Source: an uncultured Treponema sp.
GTDB taxonomy: Bacteria; Spirochaetota; Spirochaetia; Treponematales; Treponemataceae
Length of the DNA: 64,000 nucleotides
Reading direction: 5' to 3'
Assembly (NCBI GenBank): GCA_905372265.1
Contig: CAJPOL010000001.1
Coordinates: forward strand, 1-64,000
A program made the translations under genes and the position numbers. This document shows, piece after piece, positions 43,785 through 52,743 of the stretch (its first letter is position 1; the number at the start of each line of letters is the position of its first letter). Under the pieces are notes generated by a model that saw nothing but the letters and a program-made list of their open reading frames with translations, was not told the DNA's origin and did no database searches.

Positions 43785-45094
43785 TATTCTTCATACCCTT
43801 CGGCGCCGAAAAATAAAATAACCGGATTGACATTTCTTGTCGCCGCTATTCCGTCTTTAATATTCTCAGGTTTGACATATTCCAATTTCAGTCCTTGCAC
43901 CGACAACGTATAGAAAAAATCCGTCCATGTATCGGCTTCGTCAAATTTAAACGATAAAACGCCCTGATATTCATTCTTTAAATTTGAACCTAAAAGGTAT
44001 CTGATCGCAACGGCTCCCGATGCTCCAGCTCCTTTCGGAATAATTAAGGGGGATAACACTTGATAGCCGTTCCAGAGAAAGCGCTCGGCAGTGATAAATT
44101 GGATTACGCCGTAATTTCCTGAATTAAAAACCGGCCCCCGTTCTATAAGCTGTTCCAGTATTCCATGACGGCGTTCAAGTTCCGCTTGTACCAGCTCCGT
44201 AGGATTTTCTTTTAACGTAATAAAGCGCCGGGTTTGGGCGAGTCCTTTTTCATCGGTATAATTCACGGCTATCGTACCGTCGTCCCTGATCTGCAACAGT
44301 ACCGGAGAGCCTTCAAACCGGTACGATCCCATCTTATTTTTTGTAATTCCGGTATAGGGAAAAGAAATGTGTTCATCTTGGAGCGAGATACGGACAAGGC
44401 CGCTCGTTTCTCCCGCAAAGAAGCCGAATGTTTCCGCCATGCGGATCGGATCAATTTGCTTTTTATCGATCATGTCGCGATAATAGTCGGGGTACCACCG
44501 CTGTTTCAGTACCTCCTGCAATGCGGGATCAACGGCCGTTTCAGTCTTTTTTTGAGGAAGGGACGGCTCACTTTCATCGTAAAGATATAGATTATAAGAA
44601 AAACACCATCCTTTACTGCCGTCATTTGTCATTACATACAGCCAATCGCCTTCCAGTGTCCTATCGTGAGCCGTAACCGGAGCTCCTTCCCCTTTCCAGA
44701 GAATTTTGACCGTTTGATTTTCCCGCAGCCGGTAGACTTGTTTACCGGTATTATCGGGGGCTGAGCGGAGCGGTAATCCGTCACGCTTTACGACCGCATA
44801 TACGGAACGGTATTCGGATGTTTTTTCAATATATTGTTGCACTTCCCGCTTTGAAGAACAAAATGTTAATTGCCAGAGCGGGATTTCAATTTTTTGATCG
44901 TTCAATTCCACGATATACACTTGCGAAATATTTGAACGGACAAGTACCGGAACGACATCGGCAGCTGTAAGGTTGTGCTCCGGTATTGACCAGTTGACAA
45001 CTCCGTATCCGAGTTTATTCGAACAGCCGGAAGCCGAAAGCGCTGACAAAACAAGAAAAGCAATAAAGAAAAAAGAATTGTACAGTTTTTTCAT
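43784..45094 (-). CDS. SH3-domain lipoprotein
   Basis: A 436-residue lipoprotein: hydrophobic residues 7-22, then LSASGC, lipidated at Cys24. A bacterial SH3-like domain lies at about 95-175 (YAVVKRDGLPLRSAPDNTGKQVYRL, GDWLYVMTNDGSKGWCFSYNL). The C-terminal half is beta-rich and unassigned. SH3b domains often bind cell-wall peptides. It heads the block with ABC-F and Smr genes on the minus strand. Confidence 0.78.
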   Translation of the reverse strand: MKKLYNSFFFIAFLVLSALSASGCSNKLGYGVVNWSIPEHNLTAADVVPVLVRSNISQVYIVELNDQKIEIPLWQLTFCSSKREVQQYIEKTSEYRSVYAVVKRDGLPLRSAPDNTGKQVYRLRENQTVKILWKGEGAPVTAHDRTLEGDWLYVMTNDGSKGWCFSYNLYLYDESEPSLPQKKTETAVDPALQEVLKQRWYPDYYRDMIDKKQIDPIRMAETFGFFAGETSGLVRISLQDEHISFPYTGITKNKMGSYRFEGSPVLLQIRDDGTIAVNYTDEKGLAQTRRFITLKENPTELVQAELERRHGILEQLIERGPVFNSGNYGVIQFITAERFLWNGYQVLSPLIIPKGAGASGAVAIRYLLGSNLKNEYQGVLSFKFDEADTWTDFFYTLSVQGLKLEYVKPENIKDGIAATRNVNPVILFFGAEGYEE

Positions 45095-45450
45095 ACGGGA
45101 ATGGATTATACTTTAAAGGATGCATCCGTGCAAGGTGACGCATTGCCTCACGTTAAATCTAACCGAACTTGAAGACCTGGGTATAGTAGACTTCCATCAA
45201 ATTTTAAAATGGTTTGTGCCTGTATACAGACTGCTCCAATACATTTTTTCAAAAATTGATTTCCGCCTGAATCCCTGCCGATTCACCTGCTTGCACTTCT
45301 GCGCTTCGTATGGTACAGTGCGCAATATTTAAAGCTGTGCCGCTGCAAGGAACTATGGACATGTTTGATAACTCCGTTGTCGAACATGTCTTATGCAAAC
45401 CTCGGTTCTTTCCATAAAATCGGCCGGTATTTCGTTTTAAGGGAAATTGT
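45095..45450. other. Intergenic region with a palindrome
   Basis: About 355 bases between divergent genes. I see no convincing gene: a 70-codon frame at 45120-45332 has no ribosome site and an atypical, Cys/His/Phe-rich composition. The clear feature is the 33-base palindrome at 45358-45390. The stretch right before the APC permease (45391-45450) is A/T rich and would hold its promoter. Confidence 0.5.
45358..45390. repeat. 33-base palindrome, family shared with 52603
   Basis: GACATGTTTGATAAC, loop TCC, GTTGTCGAACATGTC: a 15-bp stem with two T-G pairs. It is the same unit as 52603-52635, whose stem has A-to-C and other matched changes on both arms. Confidence 0.65.
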
Positions 45451-46848
45451 ATGCAAACAAAAAAAATCGGTTTTTGGGCTCTCGTATTTATGAATGTATC
45501 GGCGCTCTACGGTATCCGCTGGATTGCCAAATCAACGGCGGCGAATTTCGGACTCGGACTTGGAGCCATTCCGATGTGGGTGCTGTTTTCGTTTATTTTC
45601 TTTGTGCCGGCCGCTCTTATCTGTGCGGAATTGGCCGCAACGTACCCGACGGATGGAGGACTGTACGAATGGGTTAAAGAAGCCTACGGTAAAAAAACCG
45701 GCTTTATGGTGTCATGGCTCAATTGGTCGGCAAAAATTTTTTGGTACTCCTCATTCTTAACATTTATGATGGTCAATATAACGTATGCAATCGGAAAACC
45801 GGCATTAGCTGACAACAAGCTATTGGTTACGGCAGCATCGATTATCATTTTCTGGATTTTGTCTTTTTTAAGCTGCAAAGGAATGATTTTCGGAAAAGTA
45901 TTCACCAATACCGGCGCCTTAGGCTCTACTATTCCAACGGTCATTTTAATTGTCATGGCATTCATAACGGTTGCGGTGCTCAAAAAGCAGCCGTCCGCTT
46001 CAGTATACTCCGTTGCAAATATGATACCTAAGCTGAACACCGATTCAATGGTCGCCATATCCGCAATCATGTTCGGGATGGCGGGAGCGGAAACAACGGC
46101 AAACTTTATCAGTGAAATTGACGAACCGCATAAAAACTTCCCGCGTGCAATCGTTGCCGCTGCTGCAATCGTCGGTTTACTCTATGTACTTGGGTCAATC
46201 GCCATCACCTCTATTCTCCCCATCGATAAGATAACAGCCTCGAAAGGCGTGCTTGATGCGCTCAATGCCGCCGGTCTTTCGCTCGGTTTAGGAACATGGC
46301 TTACTCAAATCCTTGCATTCGGGATTACCGTTTCCATACTCGGCGCAATCATTTTATATATCGCATCGCCGATTAAAATGCTGTTCGGCAGCGTAGAAAA
46401 AGGGATCTTTCCTCAAACAATAACGGCAGTAAATGCGCATAATATTCCTCAAAATGCAGTGCTTCTGCAAGCGGCCCTCGTAACGGTTCTGATGGTTGCG
46501 ACATCCGTTATGCCTTCTGTAGATGCTATCTATAACGTGCTGGTTACTATGACCGCTTTAACCTCGCTGTTTCCGTATATTTTGCTATTCGGCGCTTATA
46601 TCAAATTGCGCAAAACCCGGCCGAATGAACACCGTCCCTATCAAATTGCAAAAAACACCGGTACGGCCGTTACAATCGCCTACATGGTATTGACGGTTAC
46701 GGTTTTCGGTATTGTGATGTCGGCTGCTCCGGTAATGCCGACCCTTATGGAGAACATCATCTATGAATGCGAAATGATAGGCGGAGCCGTTGTGGTCATC
46801 TTTGCCGGCCTGCTGCTCTGGAAGCGGTACGAAAAGAACCGCGGATAA
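45451..46848 (+). CDS. APC-superfamily amino acid permease
   Basis: A 465-residue carrier with about 12 membrane segments. APC features include VLFSFIFFVPAALICAELAATYPTDGGLYEWVKEAYG in the first third (E-L-A and P-x-x-G-G-x-Y) and FMYGMAGAETTANFISEIDEP-like sequence in the middle. It resembles the glutamate/GABA antiporter-type branch. AAGGGA lies before the ATG at 45451. Twenty bases after it comes a proline peptidase gene, so import or exchange of amino acids released from peptides is a reasonable role. Confidence 0.85.
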   Translation: MQTKKIGFWALVFMNVSALYGIRWIAKSTAANFGLGLGAIPMWVLFSFIFFVPAALICAELAATYPTDGGLYEWVKEAYGKKTGFMVSWLNWSAKIFWYSSFLTFMMVNITYAIGKPALADNKLLVTAASIIIFWILSFLSCKGMIFGKVFTNTGALGSTIPTVILIVMAFITVAVLKKQPSASVYSVANMIPKLNTDSMVAISAIMFGMAGAETTANFISEIDEPHKNFPRAIVAAAAIVGLLYVLGSIAITSILPIDKITASKGVLDALNAAGLSLGLGTWLTQILAFGITVSILGAIILYIASPIKMLFGSVEKGIFPQTITAVNAHNIPQNAVLLQAALVTVLMVATSVMPSVDAIYNVLVTMTALTSLFPYILLFGAYIKLRKTRPNEHRPYQIAKNTGTAVTIAYMVLTVTVFGIVMSAAPVMPTLMENIIYECEMIGGAVVVIFAGLLLWKRYEKNRG

Positions 46849-46868
46849 AGTTAAGGAAGGAGTATAGT

Positions 46869-47957
46869 ATGAAAGAAAATCGGACTAAGAAAATTCTTGA
46901 GTCGATGAAAGCGCAAAATGTAGCGCAGTTGGTTATTTCCGATCCTGCAAGTATTTATTATCTTACAGGCCGTTGGATATTGCCGGGAGAGCGGCTGTTA
47001 GTATTGCTTTTGAACGGCGATGGACGCCATAAGCTTTTTATCAACGAGTTGTTTCCGGTTGATGAAGACCTCGGCGCCGAAAAAATTATCTTGAAGGATA
47101 CGCAAGACGGGGTTCAGATACTTTCCGATCATATACGCAAAGAGGGAACTGTCGGTATCGATAAGAATTGGCCGAGCCGTTTTTTGATCCGGCTGATGGA
47201 ATTGAGAACACAGACCCGTTTCATCAACGGGTCTCCCATTGTTGACCTTATCAGACAGATAAAAGACGAGGATGAGATACGGAAAATGAGAGCCGCCTCT
47301 TTAATAAATGATGCAGCGGTAAAAGAACTGGCTCTGCTGCTCCGGCATGAGTATACCGAAAAAGAGATGGGAGCAAAATTATCCGAAATTTATCAAAAAC
47401 TCGGCACTACCGAAGGTTTTTCATTTGAGCCGATTATCGGGTACGGTAAAAATGCAGCCGACCCTCACCATATGAACAGCGATGATAAACCGAAAAAAGG
47501 CGATAGCGTTATTTTAGATATCGGCTGCGTTAAAGACGGTTATTGCTCCGATATGACCCGTACCGTTTTTTACGGCGGGCCTTCGGCAAAAGCCCGCGAA
47601 GTATATAATATCGTGCTTGAAGCGCAGCTGCGCGGTATTGCAGCCGTTAAACCCGGCGCAACTTTTGCCGATGTAGACCATGCATGCAGAGATTACATCA
47701 CCGAGAAAGGATACGGACAGTATTTTACTCACCGTACCGGACACAACATCGGCATTGAGTGCCATGAGTACGGCGACGTTTCGTCTGTCAACACCGCCGT
47801 TTTAAAACCCGGCATGATATTTTCAATTGAACCGGGCATTTATATTCCCGGCGAAGTAGGTGTGCGGATAGAGGATTTGGTAGTAGTAACCGAAACGGGC
47901 TGCGAAAATCTCAATCACTGCACAAAGGATTTGTGCATCGTCGCTATCGACGTTTAG
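46869..47957 (+). CDS. M24 aminopeptidase P-like (Xaa-Pro) peptidase
   Basis: A 362-residue M24B enzyme. The creatinase-type N-terminal domain spans to ~130. The pita-bread catalytic domain has the five metal ligands in order: the Asp pair in ILDIGCVKDGYCSDMTR, His in HRTGHNIGIECHEYG, Glu in FSIEPGIYI and Glu in VRIEDLVVV. It cleaves the bond before proline in peptides, in the cytoplasm. ATG 46869 has GGAAGGAG upstream; the frame's earlier part lies inside the permease gene. Its last 14 bases overlap the convergent BMP permease gene. Confidence 0.9.
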   Translation: MKENRTKKILESMKAQNVAQLVISDPASIYYLTGRWILPGERLLVLLLNGDGRHKLFINELFPVDEDLGAEKIILKDTQDGVQILSDHIRKEGTVGIDKNWPSRFLIRLMELRTQTRFINGSPIVDLIRQIKDEDEIRKMRAASLINDAAVKELALLLRHEYTEKEMGAKLSEIYQKLGTTEGFSFEPIIGYGKNAADPHHMNSDDKPKKGDSVILDIGCVKDGYCSDMTRTVFYGGPSAKAREVYNIVLEAQLRGIAAVKPGATFADVDHACRDYITEKGYGQYFTHRTGHNIGIECHEYGDVSSVNTAVLKPGMIFSIEPGIYIPGEVGVRIEDLVVVTETGCENLNHCTKDLCIVAIDV

Positions 47958-48807
47958 CCGGCCTTTTTTGCCACAGCCGCCGCAGCAGCCTTTCGGCGAT
48001 AATAAGGATCAGCCCAAGCAGAAAGGGGAAGCCTATCAGCAGGGCCGGATGGTCCATACCGATTTGCGCTGCTGCTGCAGCGTTTTCCAGATACGCAAAG
48101 AGAAATGCGGCGCAGGCTGTTCCGATGACGGAACGCCCGCCTGCATAGGCGAGTACAAGCGCTATCCATCCTTTCCCTGCGCTCTGATTCTGTACAAAAG
48201 CTCCCAGCTGTAACGAAAGAAGAAACCCCGCAAGCACGGCCAAAGCGCCGGAGATGCTCATCGCGGCAATTTTCAGCCGAAGCGTATTCACGCCGATAGA
48301 GTCCAAAAATGCGGAATCCCGCCCTAGTATTTTCAGCCTGAGACCGATTTTTGTAAATCGGTAAAAAAAGGCAAGTCCGGCGCTCAACAATAATGCAAGA
48401 ATTGAACTGACTATCTTGATGCCGTGCGGCGGAAGTAACAGTTCGGGCGGAAGCGCGACAATACTCTGATTGCCGAATAAGCGGGTACTCATTATAGAAA
48501 TAAAACCTGCGGCGGCAAGATTGAGCGCAAGCCCGAGAATGTAAATATTTGCCCGGCGGCAGACGGATAGGTATGCGTTTAAACCGCTGAGCGCAGCGCC
48601 GAGCGCAACGGTAAGGCTGAGCGCCGGTAGTATTCCGCCGAAACTGCCGCTCAGCAAAACGGCGCTTATGCCTGCAAAAGCGCCGGTCAGCATCAGCCCC
48701 TCAATACCCACATTCAGCAAGCCTGCATATTCGGAGATAAGCGCTGCGCAGGCGGCGATGACAAGCGGCGCTGCTTGAGAAAGAAACCTCACGGCTGCGT
48801 TTACCAT
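47944..48807 (-). CDS. BMP-type ABC importer, permease 2
   Basis: A 287-residue inner-membrane permease of the RbsC/BPD2-like branch used with BMP-family binding proteins (YufQ, RfuD and relatives). It has about eight membrane segments, with GIEGLMLTGAFAGI near 35 and a glycine-rich cytoplasmic loop (GRDSAFLDSIGVNTLRLKI near 178) that matches the family's ATPase contact. It overlaps the other permease gene by 7 bases. Last gene of the four-gene importer. Confidence 0.87.
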   Translation of the reverse strand: MVNAAVRFLSQAAPLVIAACAALISEYAGLLNVGIEGLMLTGAFAGISAVLLSGSFGGILPALSLTVALGAALSGLNAYLSVCRRANIYILGLALNLAAAGFISIMSTRLFGNQSIVALPPELLLPPHGIKIVSSILALLLSAGLAFFYRFTKIGLRLKILGRDSAFLDSIGVNTLRLKIAAMSISGALAVLAGFLLSLQLGAFVQNQSAGKGWIALVLAYAGGRSVIGTACAAFLFAYLENAAAAAQIGMDHPALLIGFPFLLGLILIIAERLLRRLWQKRPAKRR

Positions 48808-49859
48808 AAAACCGCATCCTCCTTTTTCCGCCGGAAAAAATCAACGGTTACCAGCATAAAAGCAATGCCTTGCACAACTGCCGATAAATCAAACGTTACC
48901 GTACTGTGAATCATCGCCGCCTTGCCGCCGGCTTCTATCCAGGCAAAGAACAATGCGCCGAAGATTGCGCCAAGCGGATGCGTCCGTCCGATGAGCGCCG
49001 CGGAGATACCGCTCCAGCCGATTCCGGCGGTAATACCTGAGTATACATAGTGACGGGAGCCGTATACGGCAAACGCGCCGGCGAGCCCGTGACAGGCTGT
49101 TCCAAGGCTGAGCGCAAGAATTGATACGGACGCAACCTTAATACCTTGAGACTGCGCAAAGGCACAGTTTCCGCCGGTCAAACGCAGCTCATAGCCGTAA
49201 CGGGTGCGTCTGAACATCCAGAATATAAAGAATGCAGCTCCGGCAGCGAAAAAAATACCGCTATTGAGTGTTGACGGCTTCCAAAATGAGGCAAAATACC
49301 AGCTCTCCGCCGTATACGGCGTTGCCATTAAATTTCCGGTAGGGTCGCGGAACACTTCATTGATGCCGTAGTCGATAAGCGGCAGCAGCGCGCAAGACAC
49401 CAAATAGGTACTGATAAGCTCGGTAACGGCAAGAAAGTGTTTAAGACATGCGGAAAGCAGTCCGAGAATGCCCGCTCCTGCGGCTGCAAGCGTACAGCCG
49501 AGAACGAGGCCGAGCGGCTGCGGCAGCGAAGGAAAAAGAAGAGCAAACTCAACGGCAATCAGTGCGCCGGCGGCGGCTTGTCCTTCTCCCCCCAAATTGA
49601 AAAACCCGGCCTTTGACGGAATAATAAATCCGAGCGCGCACAGCAGAATAAGCGACGCCCGATCCAGCATATTGCCGAGATAAAACAGATTGGTAAAGGG
49701 TGCAATAAAGAACGCCGAAAGCGTTTCATACGGTTCATCGCTTTGAGCCGCTAAACAGCATGCGGCAGCGGCAATGCTGACGCTGATGGAAATAGCGCTG
49801 TTTAAAAACGGCGCGGCAGCCGTATTTTTTTTGACGGACGGTATCACTGTTTTACTCAT
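48801..49859 (-). CDS. BMP-type ABC importer, permease 1
   Basis: A 352-residue partner of the shorter permease (YufP/RfuC-like). About ten hydrophobic segments; the family motif FNLGGEGQAAAGALIAVE is near 88, and GYELRLTGGNCAFAQSQGIKV near 215 is the ATPase-facing loop. It overlaps the ATPase gene by 8 bases and the second permease by 7, so all are translated together. Confidence 0.87.
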   Translation of the reverse strand: MSKTVIPSVKKNTAAAPFLNSAISISVSIAAAACCLAAQSDEPYETLSAFFIAPFTNLFYLGNMLDRASLILLCALGFIIPSKAGFFNLGGEGQAAAGALIAVEFALLFPSLPQPLGLVLGCTLAAAGAGILGLLSACLKHFLAVTELISTYLVSCALLPLIDYGINEVFRDPTGNLMATPYTAESWYFASFWKPSTLNSGIFFAAGAAFFIFWMFRRTRYGYELRLTGGNCAFAQSQGIKVASVSILALSLGTACHGLAGAFAVYGSRHYVYSGITAGIGWSGISAALIGRTHPLGAIFGALFFAWIEAGGKAAMIHSTVTFDLSAVVQGIAFMLVTVDFFRRKKEDAVLW

Positions 49860-51426
49860 GTGTATCCGCCTGTATCATTGCAGCCGTCAGCGCGGTGCGG
49901 TCATAGGCCGGCCGTTCCATAAAGCAGGTACGCGTTCCCCTGTATACTACATGGATGCAGTCGCACGTTTCAATCGCCGCGTCTATATCCGAGGTCAGTA
50001 CAATGACAGCTGCTCCGTTTGCAGCAAGATTGCGCAGCTTTTGCAGCAGAGCCGCCTGTACTTTCCGGTCGAGTCCCCAATACGGTTCAGCGCAGATAAT
50101 GAGCCGAGGGGGCGGATTATCAAGTTCGCGGCTGAAAATAAGTTTCTGCATCATACCGCCCGATAAACTTGCAACAGGATCCGCCCATGAACGCTGAATA
50201 TCAAAACTGCTGCCGCGCTTCCATGCAGCGGCGGCCTTTTTTGAATACACTCCATATTTATAGAGAACATCCCGCGCACGCGCACAGAGATTTGCTTCAA
50301 TACTCTGCCGGTAGGCTACGCCGCGCCCGATCCGCTTACTGGGAATATAGGCATAGACGTCCCGCCGGATATGAGCAAGCGGCTGTCCGTTAAAATACAT
50401 GCCGCCGCTTTCGGGCCGTACCGCTTGAATAAGAAGGTCTTCCAATAATTCAATACCTTGCTTTTTTATTCCGGCAACGCCGGTTATCATGCCGGAGGGT
50501 GCGGTTAATGAAAAATCGGAGAGCCGTATGCCCTTGCCGTCCGTTGCAGTAAGATGGGAAAGCGTCAGCCCTGTTTTTCCGGTTCCGATGGGGCAATATG
50601 CGTCATTGCATGTTGCTCCGTGCGGTTGAGCGCCGCCGGTTCCTTGGGCGGATTCGGCCTCGAAAGAAAGCGCTGCCGTACCGTCTCGCCGCAGCGGCTG
50701 TGAAGCAAACATATCGGATAATAGTTCTTCGGTTTTTGTCTGAGGGGTAATCGGGACGCTCCGTACCGCTTTTCCTTTTTGCAAAATATGGACGGCATCC
50801 ATGAATTCGATCGCTTCTTGAATACGGTGAGTGATAACCGCGATGCACATACCTCTATCGGCGCAGGCGCGGAGTATTCCGTATAGCTGTGTAATTTCCT
50901 GCGGGCTGAATGAAGCGGACGGCTCATCTAAGAAGAATACGGACGGCTGCTTCAACAGCGCCTCGCCGATTGCCGCCCAATGCAGCTGCGCAGTATCAAG
51001 CGTACCGGCCTTTTGCAGCAGCGGTAATCTGATGCCGTACTGTTCAAGCGCTGCGGCAATTTTCTCCGGCGCTTTTTTCGGGTGCAGAAAGCCGGAAGGA
51101 ACGGCAGCCGCTGTGTGCAATCCGATTACAAGATTTTCCCAAACCGTCAGCTCAGCCGAAAAAAGCGGGTGCTGCGGCGCTAGAACAAGTCCGTTCGCTA
51201 TTCCGCAGGCAGCCGAACGCAAGCTGAGCGGCGTCCCGTTACTATACAGCCGTCCGCTATCAGCCTGCAAATGACCGGTACAAAGACGCGCAAGGGTTGA
51301 CTTCCCCGCGCCGTTTTCCCCCAGTACGGCATACATCTTTCTTTCTTCAAAAGTAAGGCTGACCTCATCGACGGCTGTAATGCCGTTTTCAGGAAACGTG
51401 AAGCTCAGCTTTTCAATCGAAAACAC
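49852..51426 (-). CDS. BMP-type ABC importer, two-domain ATPase
   Basis: A 524-residue protein with two fused ATPase domains, as in YufO/RfuB. Domain 1 has Walker A GENGAGKST (36-44) and Walker B SVFFLDEPSAS but no LSGGQ (the spot reads LDTAQLHWAAIGEALL). Domain 2 has no Walker A (GVAGIKKQGIELLED) but a good signature, ASLSGGMMQKLIFSREL, and an altered Walker B (LIICAEPYWGLD). Together they could make one working ATP site and one dead one, a known type of asymmetry in this family. It is 9 bases after the binding-protein gene. Confidence 0.87.
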   Translation of the reverse strand: MFSIEKLSFTFPENGITAVDEVSLTFEERKMYAVLGENGAGKSTLARLCTGHLQADSGRLYSNGTPLSLRSAACGIANGLVLAPQHPLFSAELTVWENLVIGLHTAAAVPSGFLHPKKAPEKIAAALEQYGIRLPLLQKAGTLDTAQLHWAAIGEALLKQPSVFFLDEPSASFSPQEITQLYGILRACADRGMCIAVITHRIQEAIEFMDAVHILQKGKAVRSVPITPQTKTEELLSDMFASQPLRRDGTAALSFEAESAQGTGGAQPHGATCNDAYCPIGTGKTGLTLSHLTATDGKGIRLSDFSLTAPSGMITGVAGIKKQGIELLEDLLIQAVRPESGGMYFNGQPLAHIRRDVYAYIPSKRIGRGVAYRQSIEANLCARARDVLYKYGVYSKKAAAAWKRGSSFDIQRSWADPVASLSGGMMQKLIFSRELDNPPPRLIICAEPYWGLDRKVQAALLQKLRNLAANGAAVIVLTSDIDAAIETCDCIHVVYRGTRTCFMERPAYDRTALTAAMIQADTHE

Positions 51427-51435
51427 AAGACAAAC

Positions 51436-52452
51436 CTAATGAGCTAATACTAATTCGCCTTTTTTTATTTTTTCCAGTAATTCTTTTTCCTGTTTGATAA
51501 TTTCTTGCGGAACAGCAGAGGGCACGCCGTTAAAGGAAAAGTCAACGGCATTATCTTTAATGCCGAGCGTTACCGGCGTACCGAATGTAAGCTGACCTTC
51601 CGCTGCGCTGATTACAGCATCAATACAGGCATTTTTTTGACCGATTTCCGTAGATCCTACTACAATGTCTTTCCCGTAAGAATAGCCCGGCCGGTCAAAC
51701 CACATAATATACGCGCCGTGCTCACGGGCAGCGGCGACTGCGCCGGCATTTCCTCCGCCGCAAATAGTTAAAATAACGTCAACATCATTTTTAATCATGG
51801 AAGATGTCAATTCCGCAGCTTTTGCAGCGTCATACCAATTTCCCAGTACCCGGAAATCAACTTCAAAATGTGCATTTATCGCCTTGGCTCCGTCCTCATA
51901 GCCTTTCCGTATCTCATTATTCATAACGGGAAACTCTTGTCCGGCAAGCAATCCGATTTTATAGGCTGCGTTGGCGTGTTTCATAGAGCTGCTGCTGATA
52001 AGCGCTGCGTAATAGCCGTTGATATAGCCCTGTTCATACTGATTAAAGCCGACTGTTTTGATGGACGCATTTCCTGTAAGGTATGCATCCAAAAGAAGAA
52101 ATTTCTGATCAGGAGCTGCTTGCAGTACTTTTTCCGCAATTGCCGGAAGCGAAGGATTGGAACTGACAATTAAATCATACTTCTTGCTCAATGCAAGGGC
52201 TGTCAATCCGTTTTGCCATTCTCCCTGATTAACGCCGCCTTCTACCGTCTTAACGGTGATTTTTTTGCCGGTTTTCTGCAACCTGTTTTTTGCCTCTTGT
52301 ACGCCTTCTACCAGTAATTCATAGGTAGGATTTCCCTTGACAATACCGGGTACAAAGACCGCAATCGCATAGCTTTTTCCTTTTGCAAACACCGGTGCGC
52401 TGACAATCAGCGCAATGATACAACTGAATAACACGATTTTGTTTTTAACCAT
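51436..52452 (-). CDS. BMP-family substrate-binding protein
   Basis: A 338-residue periplasmic binding protein. A signal peptide (MVKNKIVLFSCIIALIVSAP, cleaved near VFA-KG) is followed by IAVFVPGIVKGNPTYELLVEGV. Purine-nucleoside members (PnrA/TmpC) have a DKSFN motif at this spot; this one does not, which leans toward the flavin-binding RfuA type of treponemes, but that is only a hint and no FMN riboswitch is visible upstream. There is no lipobox. ATG 52452 has GAGGTGAG before it; the frame's GTG nine bases earlier is less likely. First gene of the importer operon. Confidence 0.82.
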   Translation of the reverse strand: MVKNKIVLFSCIIALIVSAPVFAKGKSYAIAVFVPGIVKGNPTYELLVEGVQEAKNRLQKTGKKITVKTVEGGVNQGEWQNGLTALALSKKYDLIVSSNPSLPAIAEKVLQAAPDQKFLLLDAYLTGNASIKTVGFNQYEQGYINGYYAALISSSSMKHANAAYKIGLLAGQEFPVMNNEIRKGYEDGAKAINAHFEVDFRVLGNWYDAAKAAELTSSMIKNDVDVILTICGGGNAGAVAAAREHGAYIMWFDRPGYSYGKDIVVGSTEIGQKNACIDAVISAAEGQLTFGTPVTLGIKDNAVDFSFNGVPSAVPQEIIKQEKELLEKIKKGELVLAH

Positions 52453-52516
52453 AAAACTCACCTCATATATGCTGGATGCTGTACATTAGGATATTTCAGC
52501 GCTTTTGTCTATTAGA

Positions 52517-52546
52517 CCTGTTCGGAAACTTCAGTTTCAGAACAGG
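52517..52546. repeat. Palindrome 1 of a three-hairpin cluster
   Basis: CCTGTTC-GGAAACT-TC-AGTTTCA-GAACAGG: an inverted repeat with one mismatch. It shares the outer CCTGTTC/GAACAGG arms with the palindrome at 52603. Confidence 0.55.
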
Positions 52547-52564
52547 CTACCTTGAAAATGCGAT

Positions 52565-52597
52565 GTTCTAAATCGTGCTATTTGTGCGATTTAGAAC
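52565..52597. repeat. Palindrome 2 of a three-hairpin cluster
   Basis: GTTCTAAATCG (52565-52575) and CGATTTAGAAC (52587-52597) make a perfect 11-bp stem with an 11-base loop. Confidence 0.6.
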
Positions 52598-52602
52598 TCG
52601 TC

Positions 52603-52635
52603 GACCTGTTCGATAACGGAGTTATCGAACAGGTC
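52603..52635. repeat. Palindrome 3, family shared with 45358
   Basis: GACCTGTTCGATAAC, loop GGA, GTTATCGAACAGGTC: a perfect 15-bp stem. The related unit at 45358-45390 has the same length, loop size and core. The three palindromes fill most of the 290-base gap between the importer operon and the surface lipoprotein gene. Confidence 0.7.
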
Positions 52636-52683
52636 TATTATGAATAGTAAGGTGGGGGAAGTCTCCCCTCCCCCTACGTTCCA

Positions 52684-52721
52684 TAAAAACGGGGAACCGC
52701 CGTATTTCGGCAGTTCCCCGT
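52684..52721 (-). terminator. Rho-independent terminator of the surface lipoprotein gene
   Basis: On the minus strand the stem ACGGGGAAC-GCCG/CGGC-GTTCCCCGT (one bulge pair) is followed by TTTTTATGG. It begins 22 bases past the stop codon of the 52744 gene. Confidence 0.8.
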
Positions 52722-52743
52722 AAAGCGCGTTATGCGTCAGCGT

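Noticed and set aside
45120..45332. 70-codon plus-strand frame in an intergenic gap
   Set aside because: No ribosome site, odd composition rich in Cys, His and Phe, and no family likeness.
52462..52740. FMN riboswitch upstream of the BMP importer
   Set aside because: I looked because the operon may carry flavins, but saw only palindromes and none of the conserved RFN segments.
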